64,000 bases of DNA from Pannonibacter sp. SL95 (GTDB lineage: Bacteria; Pseudomonadota; Alphaproteobacteria; Rhizobiales; Stappiaceae). The stretch is taken from the NCBI RefSeq assembly GCF_026672425.1, contig NZ_JAPPRC010000006.1, forward strand, positions 558,001 through 622,000, written 5' to 3'. A program made the translations under genes and the position numbers. Of the stretch, positions 34,496-41,308 are shown piece by piece. The notes below the pieces were generated by a model. The model was not told where the DNA came from and made no database searches. It saw only the letters and a program-made list of their open reading frames with translations. How positions within the stretch are numbered: position 1 is the stretch's first letter; every line of letters begins with the position of its first letter.

Positions 34496-35863
34496 TCAGG
34501 CGCGTTCAAACCCGCGGGCGATCTCGTAATCGGTCACCACACGGTCGAATTCTTCCTGTTCCCATTCGCCTGCGCGCAGGTAATGGTCAATCACCTTGTC
34601 ACCGAATGCCTCGCGCAGCATGGACGAGGCATTCAGTGCCGACAGCGCATCGCGCAGGTTGCGCGGGATCTGCGGGGTCTTCTGCGCCTCGTAGAGGTCG
34701 CCGGTCATGGCCGGGGCCAGCTCCAGCTTCTCCTCGATGCCGCGCAGACCGGCTGCGATCTGCACCGCAAGCGCCAGATAGGGATTGAGGTCGGAGCCGC
34801 CAATGCGGCATTCGACGCGCACGCCCTTGCTGTCCTCGCCGCAGAGCCGGAAGCCGGCGGTGCGGTTGTCGATCGACCAGACCATCCGCGTCGGCGCGAA
34901 GGTGCCCTTCTGGAAGCGCTTGTAGCTGTTGATGTAGGGCGCCAGGAAATAGGTGTAGTCCGGCGCATACTTGATCAGCCCGGCCATGTAATGGCGCATC
35001 AGGTCCGACATGCCATGCGGCTTGGAGGGATCGTAGAAAGCCGGCTTGCCGTCCTTGGTCCAGAGCGACTGGTGCACATGGGCGGAGGAGCCGGTGCGGT
35101 CCTTGTGCCACTTGGGCAGGAAGGTCGCACCGTGGCCGTGCTGCCAGGCAATCTCCTTCACCGCGTGCTTGGCGATGGAGTGATAGTCGGCGCAGTTGAG
35201 CGCGTCGGCGTAACGGATGTTGAGTTCTTCCTGGCCGGCCTCGGCTTCGCCCTTGGTGTTCTCCACCGGGATGCCCGCAGCATAGAGATGGTTGCGCAGC
35301 GGGCGCATCACATGCTCTTCCTTGGTCGTCGCCAGGATGTGGTAGTCCTCGTTATAGGCCGAGATCGGCTCCAGGTCGCGGAAGCCGGACTTGCGGATCT
35401 CGTCGAAGCTCTTGGCGAACAGGAAGAATTCCAGTTCCGTCGCCATCATGGCGGTAAACCCAAGCGCATCAAGCCGGGCAATCTGTGCCTTCAGCATGGC
35501 GCGCGGGGAGTGCGGCACGTCGGCGTGGGTGTGGTGGTCCTGCACATCACAGAGCACCATGGCGGTGCCTTCGAGCCACGGCACCAGGCGCAGGGTGGAA
35601 AGGTCCGGCTTCAGCACATAGTCGCCATAGCCGCCTGCCCAGCTGGTCGAGGCATATCCGGGCACGGTGTACATCTCGAGGTCGGTCGCCAGGAGATAGT
35701 TGCACCCGTGTGTCTCCTCGTGCGCGCTCGACAGGAAATGCTGCACATGGAAGCGCTTGCCCATGAGGCGGCCCTGCATGTCGACCATGCAGGCCAGCAC
35801 GGTGTCGATCCTGCCCTCAGTAGCCGCCACTTTCAGGGCGTCGATAGTCAGATTGCCAGCCAT
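34496..35863 (-). CDS. Glutamine-synthetase-family ligase (gamma-glutamyl-amide synthetase type)
   Basis: A 455-residue protein of the GS fold resembling PuuA/IpuC-type enzymes, which join glutamate to an amine using ATP. Motifs are MMATELEFFLF and ENTKGEAEAGQEELNI (metal Glu residues), GSSAHVHQSLW (ATP/metal His), FAPTRMVWSIDNRTAGFR and ECRIGGSDLNPYLAL (phosphate Arg and Glu). The GlnA adenylylation loop is not evident. Its place in a TRAP operon with ADH, ALDH and an amidohydrolase argues for a catabolic ligase acting on an imported amine, not for nitrogen assimilation. The amine is unknown. Confidence 0.82.
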   Translation of the reverse strand: MAGNLTIDALKVAATEGRIDTVLACMVDMQGRLMGKRFHVQHFLSSAHEETHGCNYLLATDLEMYTVPGYASTSWAGGYGDYVLKPDLSTLRLVPWLEGTAMVLCDVQDHHTHADVPHSPRAMLKAQIARLDALGFTAMMATELEFFLFAKSFDEIRKSGFRDLEPISAYNEDYHILATTKEEHVMRPLRNHLYAAGIPVENTKGEAEAGQEELNIRYADALNCADYHSIAKHAVKEIAWQHGHGATFLPKWHKDRTGSSAHVHQSLWTKDGKPAFYDPSKPHGMSDLMRHYMAGLIKYAPDYTYFLAPYINSYKRFQKGTFAPTRMVWSIDNRTAGFRLCGEDSKGVRVECRIGGSDLNPYLALAVQIAAGLRGIEEKLELAPAMTGDLYEAQKTPQIPRNLRDALSALNASSMLREAFGDKVIDHYLRAGEWEQEEFDRVVTDYEIARGFERA

Positions 35864-35946
35864 CTGGATGTACTTTTCTTGTTGTCCGGAGAAGGTCAGT
35901 GCGGGGCAGCCCGGACCGCAGAACGGTCCGGGCCACGATCAGCTCA

Positions 35947-36996
35947 TCAGCCGTAGCGGTACGGACGGCCGGCCTTCGCCATGACGTCGTTGTACTTCTT
36001 GATGATCTCGACCACCTGGGCCTTGACCGGGGACTCGGCAGCAATCTCGTCCCAGAAGGACAGGGCGGCCTGCTCGACCACAACCCACTCGTAGTCCGGG
36101 ATCGAGGTCAGCTGCAGCTTCGGACCGTTGACGCGCAGGTCCGCTTCGCCGCCCCAGTACCACCACTGGCGATAGAGGTGGGATGAGTCCATCGCGAGCT
36201 GCAGCATCACCTTGAGATGATCCGGCAGTTCGTTCCAGCGGTCGTTGTTGGCGAAGAAGTGGCCAACCCAGGCGCCGGAGATGTTGTTGGTCAGGAAGTA
36301 CTTGGTCACGTCAGCCCAGCCGACGGTGTAGTCCTCGGTGATGCCCGACCAGGCGATGCCGTCGAGCTCGCCGGTCTGCACGGCGACCTGGATGTCTTCC
36401 CAGGGCAGGGTGACCGGAACGACGCCGAACTGGGTCAGGAAGCGACCGGCGGTCGGGAAGGTGAAGATGCGCTTGCCCTTCAGGTCTTCCAGCTTGGTGA
36501 TCGGGTCCTTGGTGGCAAAGTGGCACGGATCCCAGGAGCCGGCCGAAATGTGCTTCACACCGACCTTGGCATATTCGTCTTCCCAGATCTTCTTCAGGCC
36601 GTACTGGTTGAACAGCACCGGCACGTCGAGCGAATAACGCGTCGCGAAGGGGAAGTAGCCGCCGAACACGGCGACTTCCGTCGGCGAGGCCATGGAGTCG
36701 TCATCGGACTGCACGGCGTCGATGGTGCCCTTCTGCATGGCGCGGAAGAGTTCCGAGGTCGGAACCAGCTGGTCGGCGTAGAACAGCTCGATTTCCATCT
36801 GGCCATTGGCTGCCTTGTTGAAGGCGTCGATGGCCGGCTTGATCACATGTTCGCCGAGAGCGGGACCGGCATAGGTCTGCAGGCGCCACTTGATCGGGGC
36901 CTGGCCCAGCACGGCCGGGGCCGCGAGGGTGGTTGCACCGGCTGCCGCAACCGTCGTCAGGCCAGCGTTCTTCAGGAATTCACGTCTGCTCGTCAT
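35947..36996 (-). CDS. TRAP transporter solute-binding protein (Tat-type signal)
   Basis: A 349-residue periplasmic binding protein. The N-terminus has a twin-arginine signal (TSRREFLKNAGLTTVAAAG) with an Ala-rich h-region and probable cleavage near VLGQA. Downstream are FYADQLVPTSELFRAMQKGT and LKGKRIFTFPTAGRFLTQFG, with the family Arg replaced by a short loop as in TakP/mannitol-chloroaromatic subgroup members. It follows dctM in the leftward operon, separated by a strong hairpin. The ligand is unknown; TakP-group proteins bind oxo acids, polyols or aromatic compounds. Confidence 0.88.
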   Translation of the reverse strand: MTSRREFLKNAGLTTVAAAGATTLAAPAVLGQAPIKWRLQTYAGPALGEHVIKPAIDAFNKAANGQMEIELFYADQLVPTSELFRAMQKGTIDAVQSDDDSMASPTEVAVFGGYFPFATRYSLDVPVLFNQYGLKKIWEDEYAKVGVKHISAGSWDPCHFATKDPITKLEDLKGKRIFTFPTAGRFLTQFGVVPVTLPWEDIQVAVQTGELDGIAWSGITEDYTVGWADVTKYFLTNNISGAWVGHFFANNDRWNELPDHLKVMLQLAMDSSHLYRQWWYWGGEADLRVNGPKLQLTSIPDYEWVVVEQAALSFWDEIAAESPVKAQVVEIIKKYNDVMAKAGRPYRYG

Positions 36997-37024
36997 GTCA
37001 AGTCACTCCCCTTTTAGGTGATCT

Positions 37025-37071
37025 GACCCGGGCGGGGTGGCCTTTGGCCATTGTTCTTGCCCGCCGGGGTC
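37025..37071 (-). terminator. Large hairpin between dctM and the binding-protein gene
   Basis: Twelve-nucleotide arms GACCCGGGCGGG and CCCGCCGGGGTC (one mismatch) enclose a smaller hairpin TGGCCTTTGGCCA. It lies 28 nt upstream of the leftward binding-protein start. It is likely an mRNA 5'-protecting or processing structure rather than a terminator, as there is no T tract. Confidence 0.45.
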
Positions 37072-37167
37072 ATCCGCATGTCGAAATCGTGTCTTTCAGG
37101 CCGCCAAAGAGGCGGGTCTTCCTTCCTCCCTTGCCGCCGGGCCCTCAGGTCCGGCCGGCACGATTGG

Positions 37168-38508
37168 CTACTTTGCGTAGACCAGTCCCGGCAGCCACAA
37201 GGCAATCTGCGGGAAAATCATGATGATCGCCAGCGCCAGGACCATGATCAGCACGAACGGGATGATCGAGGCGTAGATGTCGCGCATCGAGAATTCCGGC
37301 GGGGCCATGGCGCGCATCAGGAACAGGTTGTAGCCGAACGGCGGCGTCATGTAGGCGATCTGGGTCGTGATCGTGTAGAGCACGCCGTACCAGATCAGCA
37401 CCTGGTCAGCCGGCATGCCAAGATCCAGCTTGGCAACCAGCGGCACATAGAGCGGCGCCACGATGACCAGCATTGCCGTGTCGTCGAGGAACGTGCCCAT
37501 GACCAGGAACGACAGCTGCATCAGGATCAGGATCGTCCAGGGATTGAGGCCCAGCTCGCCGGTGAAGAAATACTCGATCGACTTCACCGCGCCGAGACCG
37601 TCGAAGACCGCGCCGAACCCGAGGGCGGCCAGGATGATCCACATGAACATGCAGGAGATGAACAGCGTCTGCTTCACGCAGGAGTGGAAGATCACCCAGG
37701 TCATCCGCCGCTTGGCCAGTGCCACCGCGAAGGCGGTCAGCGCACCGATGGCGGAGCTCTCGACAAGGCTTGTCCAGCCGTTGACGAAAGGCACCATCAT
37801 CACGAGGAAGATGCCGATGGGCAGCAGGCCGGCCGACAGAAGGCGCAGCTTCTCACGCATCGGCACGTTGCGTTCTTCCGCCGGAAGGGCGGGGCCCAGT
37901 TCCGGCTGCAGCTTGCAGCGGACCACGACATAGACGATGAACATCGCCGCCATCATCAGGCCCGGCACCACGCCGGCAAGCCAGAGGTTGCCGACCGGCT
38001 GACGCGCGATCATGGCATAGAGCACCAGAACCACGGACGGCGGGATGAGAATGCCGAGCGAGGACCCGGCCTGGATGACGCCGGAGATCATGCGCTTGTC
38101 GTAGCCACGACGCAGCAGTTCCGGCAGGGCTATGGTCGCGCCGATGGCCATGCCGGCCACCGACAGGCCGTTCATCGCCGATACCAGCACCATGAGAAGG
38201 ATGGTGCCGATGGCCAGACCGCCGCTGACCGGGCCCATCCAGACGTGGAACATGCGGTAGAGGTCTTCCGCGATGCGCGATTCCGACAGGATGTAGCCCA
38301 TGAAGATGAACATGGGCAGCGTCAGCATCGGGTACCAGTTCATCAGCTTGATTGCCTGGGCGAAGGGAATGTCCGTCGAGCCGGTGCCCCAGAGCGCCAG
38401 CGCGGCAATGGCCGCGACACCGCCGATGGCGCCGAAGACGCGCTGACCTGTCAGCATCATCAGCATCATCGAGGCGAACATGAAGAGGGTGATCATCTCA
38501 TAGGACAT
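37168..38508 (-). CDS. TRAP transporter large permease DctM (second system)
   Basis: A 446-residue membrane protein with many hydrophobic segments; typical stretches are LVSAMNGLSVAGMAIGATIA, GVIQAGSSLGILIPPSVVLV and YMTPPFGYNLFLM. It is the transport subunit for the Tat-exported binding protein. The ATG at 38508 overlaps the dctQ stop by one base (TGATG), so translation is probably coupled; an in-frame start at 38613 inside dctQ is rejected. Confidence 0.92.
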   Translation of the reverse strand: MSYEMITLFMFASMMLMMLTGQRVFGAIGGVAAIAALALWGTGSTDIPFAQAIKLMNWYPMLTLPMFIFMGYILSESRIAEDLYRMFHVWMGPVSGGLAIGTILLMVLVSAMNGLSVAGMAIGATIALPELLRRGYDKRMISGVIQAGSSLGILIPPSVVLVLYAMIARQPVGNLWLAGVVPGLMMAAMFIVYVVVRCKLQPELGPALPAEERNVPMREKLRLLSAGLLPIGIFLVMMVPFVNGWTSLVESSAIGALTAFAVALAKRRMTWVIFHSCVKQTLFISCMFMWIILAALGFGAVFDGLGAVKSIEYFFTGELGLNPWTILILMQLSFLVMGTFLDDTAMLVIVAPLYVPLVAKLDLGMPADQVLIWYGVLYTITTQIAYMTPPFGYNLFLMRAMAPPEFSMRDIYASIIPFVLIMVLALAIIMIFPQIALWLPGLVYAK

Positions 38509-39107
38509 CAGATCGCCTCCCCACGAATGCGAGCGATGTCCTTGATCAGCTCGGAAATGGCCTGCAGCAGCATCAGGAAGAAACCGAATGTCATGATCAC
38601 CTTGATCGGCCACATGTAGGCGCGGAAGGCCGTACGGCTGCGCTCCAGATGACCCATCACCTCGCCGGCGGCATCCGGACCTCCGGTGACGAAGGCCACA
38701 ATGAGGTCCCAGTAGAACAGCAGGGGATGATCGTCGAAATAACCGAGCGAAAACGCCGTCGAGGCGAGCGAGCCGTAGAGCAGGACGCCGAGATAGAACA
38801 TCAGCAGGAAGACTGTCAGGGCATCCACCGATGCCTTCTTGCGCGGGGACCAGTTGGCGTAGAAGAGGTCCATCCGCACATGCGCACCGGCCTGCAGGGA
38901 GTAGGGACCACCAAGCACGTAGTAGGTGACCATCGCAAACTGGGCGAATTCAAGCGTCCAGAGTGACGGCGTGAAGAAGGTCTTGGACATCGACGACCAC
39001 AAGAGGATCCCCATCATCACGAACAGCCCGTACATGATGAAACGGCCGAGACCGATGCTGAACCCGTCGACCCAGCGGACATAGGTGCGTGCGAAACCGG
39101 GCATCAT
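38508..39107 (-). CDS. TRAP transporter small permease DctQ (second system)
   Basis: A 199-residue membrane protein with four hydrophobic segments, longer than the usual DctQ because of a polar loop (about residues 130-160, DDHPLLFYWDLIVAF and following). It contains the family pattern EFAQFAMVTYYVLGGPYSLQ and AHVRMDLFY. It overlaps the amidohydrolase gene by 4 nt upstream and dctM by 1 nt downstream. Confidence 0.88.
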   Translation of the reverse strand: MMPGFARTYVRWVDGFSIGLGRFIMYGLFVMMGILLWSSMSKTFFTPSLWTLEFAQFAMVTYYVLGGPYSLQAGAHVRMDLFYANWSPRKKASVDALTVFLLMFYLGVLLYGSLASTAFSLGYFDDHPLLFYWDLIVAFVTGGPDAAGEVMGHLERSRTAFRAYMWPIKVIMTFGFFLMLLQAISELIKDIARIRGEAI

Positions 39108-39883
39108 GCCTCCTCCGCCAGAGCGGGCAGGCTGTCAGCCAGGATCTTGCCCAGCCGCTGGCCCCAGGCCTTCTCGGCCTCCGGCGTCGCGACATCGGTG
39201 TTGCGGATTTCGATCATGGCGCAGGCCCGGCCCTGGGATTCGCCGTGACGCGTCAGGGTGTAGTAGACGCCATCCGCGGGAGAATAGGGCTCGTTGTCGC
39301 CGACCGTCAGATCGCCGGGAGCCTTTAGCGCCGCGATCATCGCGTCGCCGAGCCGCCGGTCCTTGTCGGCAATGATGCCGATTTCCCAGGGGCGGGAGAC
39401 GCCCTTGTAGACGGGGGTGTAGGTGTGGACGGAGACGATGACGCTGCGCTTGCCGGCCAGCGCCCGCTCCGCCACCAGCGTTTCGATGGCGCTGTGGAAG
39501 GGCACATGCGCCAGCTCGATACGCTGTTTGCGATCCTGTTCGCTCAGGTTCTCGTTGCCGGGAATGCGCGTGGTCTCGCTGATCGCCGGGATGAGGTCAT
39601 GCGCCGCGTGGTCGCGGTTGCAATCGATGATCAGGCGCGAGATGCGCGGATAGACGAGCGGGGCGTCGAGAAGACGCGACATCTCCTGGGCCGTGCCAAG
39701 CGCTCCCGGGTCCCAGGCGATGTGGGCCACACGTGCCTCGGCGCTCAGGCCAAGATCACCATAGGCCTCGGGAATGAAATTCGAGGCGTGGTCGCACACA
39801 AGAACATAGTCACTGCTGCCGCTGCGGTTTTCGATGGACACACGTGTCCCGTCGCTGGCAAGCGGCCCCTCCGGCTGCGCCAT
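39104..39883 (-). CDS. N-formylglutamate amidohydrolase family protein (HutG-like)
   Basis: A 259-residue hydrolase of the FGase family (Pfam FGase). Signature segments are VLVCDHASNFIPEAYGDLGL (metal His), HIAWDPGALGTAQEMSRLL, SRLIIDCNRDHAAHDLIPAI and IVSVHTYTPVY (metal His). It is the first gene of the leftward TRAP operon and faces the RpiR regulator. The hut genes are absent, so formylglutamate from histidine is an unlikely substrate. Hydrolysis of a gamma-glutamyl or N-acyl amide made by the GS-like ligase is the favoured inference. Confidence 0.82.
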   Translation of the reverse strand: MAQPEGPLASDGTRVSIENRSGSSDYVLVCDHASNFIPEAYGDLGLSAEARVAHIAWDPGALGTAQEMSRLLDAPLVYPRISRLIIDCNRDHAAHDLIPAISETTRIPGNENLSEQDRKQRIELAHVPFHSAIETLVAERALAGKRSVIVSVHTYTPVYKGVSRPWEIGIIADKDRRLGDAMIAALKAPGDLTVGDNEPYSPADGVYYTLTRHGESQGRACAMIEIRNTDVATPEAEKAWGQRLGKILADSLPALAEEA

Positions 39884-39921
39884 GCTGCCTCCCCATCTGG
39901 AAGTGACCGTCCGTTTACGTT

Positions 39922-39937
39922 TGTATTTTTTGTTACA
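39922..39937. promoter_or_regulatory. RpiR-type palindrome, site 1
   Basis: TGTAT-N6-TTACA, matching the perfect palindrome at 39961 in nine of ten arm positions with the same spacer length. It lies 39 nt upstream of that site, in the gap between the amidohydrolase and the RpiR gene. Confidence 0.5.
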
Positions 39938-39960
39938 GAATTGCGTAGACGGCCACGCTG

Positions 39961-39976
39961 TGTATGATTTGATACA
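39961..39976. promoter_or_regulatory. RpiR-type palindrome, site 2
   Basis: Perfect 5-bp arms TGTAT/ATACA around a 6-nt spacer, in the 187-nt divergent promoter region. With site 1 it forms two direct copies of the same operator, suggesting cooperative binding by the adjacent regulator. Confidence 0.6.
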
Positions 39977-40070
39977 AGGAAACGGTGCCTGTCAAACATA
40001 AAACATCAAACGGCCTGACGGGCCGGGGCAGGGGGCGGGCGAAAGGCTTGCGCCGAATGGGGGAACGCTG

Positions 40071-40946
40071 ATGGACCAGGCTCTGGTCGAGGAAATCCGC
40101 GAGCGGCTGGACGAATTCACCACGACGGAACGCCGGGCCGCACAGGCGTTGCTGGCCAATTTCCCCTTGCTGGGATTGCAGACCGTGGCCCAGTTCGCCG
40201 ATGCGGCGGGGGTCAGTTCGCCGACAATCCTGCGCTTCGTGGCAAGGCTCGGGTTTCCGGGCTTTCCCGAATTTCAGCGACGGCTGAAATTCGAACTGGA
40301 AAACCAGCTGAAAGCGCCGCTGGCGCGGGACCTCGCGTTGCCATCCGGGGACACGGGCTGCGGCAATGCCTTTGCCGACAAGCTGGTCGAGAACCTGCGC
40401 GAGACGTTCCAGCATCTGCCCGAACGGGAAATCGAGGCCTTCGTGCGCCTGCTGGCGGATGAGAGGCGGACGGTCTACCTGCTGGGGGGGCGCTTCACCG
40501 ATGCGCTGGCCCGCTACATGGCGGCGCATCTGCGCATCGTGCGGTCTGGCGTGCACCATATGGCCGGGCAGGAAAGCAACTGGCTCGACCAGCTCATTGG
40601 CATGGGGCCGAAGGATGTGCTCGTTGTCTTCGACATCCGCCGCTATCAGGCCGGCATCGTGCGCTTTGCCGAGGCGGCGGCAAAGCAGGGCGTCACGGTT
40701 GGTCTCATCACCGACAGCTGGATGTCGCCCGTTGCCCGGATCTCGCAGCACGTGCTGCCCGTGCGGGTGGCCGTGCCTTCGCCCTGGGACTCCTCGACGG
40801 CGCTGATGGCTGTCGCGGAAGTGCTGATTGCCGGTGTGACCAAGGAAAACTGGCAGCGCAGCGAGCAGCGCATGCAGGCGCTGGAAGCCCTGCGCAACGG
40901 GGCCGACCCGGTGCGCCCATTGGAGAGCGACGACGGAGAGGCCTGA
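40071..40946 (+). CDS. MurR/RpiR-family transcription regulator
   Basis: A 291-residue regulator. The N-terminal HTH_6 domain (about 10-85) has LQTVAQFADAAGVSSPTILR and FVARLGFPGFPEFQRRLK. The SIS domain (about 125-265) has RTVYLLGGRFTDALARYMA and PKDVLVVFDIRRYQAG. SIS domains usually bind phosphosugars or related ligands; no sugar genes are nearby, so the ligand may be atypical. It is divergent from, and probably controls, the TRAP/ligase operon via the palindromes at 39922 and 39961. Confidence 0.88.
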   Translation: MDQALVEEIRERLDEFTTTERRAAQALLANFPLLGLQTVAQFADAAGVSSPTILRFVARLGFPGFPEFQRRLKFELENQLKAPLARDLALPSGDTGCGNAFADKLVENLRETFQHLPEREIEAFVRLLADERRTVYLLGGRFTDALARYMAAHLRIVRSGVHHMAGQESNWLDQLIGMGPKDVLVVFDIRRYQAGIVRFAEAAAKQGVTVGLITDSWMSPVARISQHVLPVRVAVPSPWDSSTALMAVAEVLIAGVTKENWQRSEQRMQALEALRNGADPVRPLESDDGEA

Positions 40947-40956
40947 GATTGAAGAC

Positions 40957-41099
40957 ACACCTCGACACACCGTCGTCGTCCCGGACGAGCGTCAGCTCGA
41001 GCCGGGACCGGAGGGTCGAGGTTTCGGGGATCCAATGCGATGGAACCGGAGGCGCATTGGCTCACCGGTCCCGGGTCTTCGCTGCGCTGCGCCCGGGAT
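40957..41099. repeat. Palindromic repeat, family B, copy 2, left part
   Basis: The left arm (from ACACCTCGAC, with CGTCGTCGTCCCGGACG and CCGGGACCGGAGGGTCGAGG) and most of the right arm (CACCGGTCCCGGGTC to GCCCGGGAT) are present. The right arm then stops at 41099, where copy 1 continues GATGACGGCGG. That continuation resumes at 42267, after the IS110 element. Confidence 0.8.
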
Positions 41100-41130
41100 T
41101 GTTTGTTGTCCGTGGTGCTAGGGTAAAGGG

Positions 41131-41290
41131 GAAGCTGCGACCCTTAACCCGCAGCTTCAGCGTCAGGCGACCGTCCCGGGGTCGGGTTTTCACCCGCTGT
41201 CATCATGGCTCCCTGACGCTTCCCTTTTCCCGCTTGGAGAGTTGATTGGGCCTCTGGCTGACACCCACGCCCGCAAACAATCCGAAGCAC
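41131..41290 (+). ncRNA. Predicted bridge RNA of the IS110 element
   Basis: Three structures are read in order. The 5' stem-loop has GAAGCTGCG/CGCAGCTTC (41131-41139/41150-41158). The target-binding hairpin is closed by AGCGTCAGG/CCTGACGCT (41159-41167/41212-41220) with inner stem CGGGT/ACCCG (41183-41187/41192-41196). Its left guide CCCGGGGT (41175-41182) matches flank CCCGGGAT (7/8), and its right guide CTGTCATC (41197-41204) is complementary to flank GATGACGG (7 pairs plus one wobble). The donor-binding hairpin has outer stem GCTT/AAGC and inner stem GGGC/GCCC. Its left guide AGAGTTGAT (41238-41246) is identical to the right end of the element, and its right guide CAAACAATC (41274-41282) is the exact complement of the left end. 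RNA ends are estimates. Confidence 0.85.
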
Positions 41291-41308
41291 GTCAAGGATA
41301 GCACGGCC

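Noticed and set aside
39104-39883. Assigning the amidohydrolase to histidine utilisation as hutG
   Set aside because: No hutH, hutU or hutI is nearby, and the gene sits in a TRAP/ligase operon under an RpiR regulator.
41246-41308. N-terminal extension of the IS110 transposase from a TTG at 41246
   Set aside because: It reads through the donor-binding loop of the predicted bridge RNA and adds residues with no family similarity; the ATG at 41309 gives the normal N-terminus.
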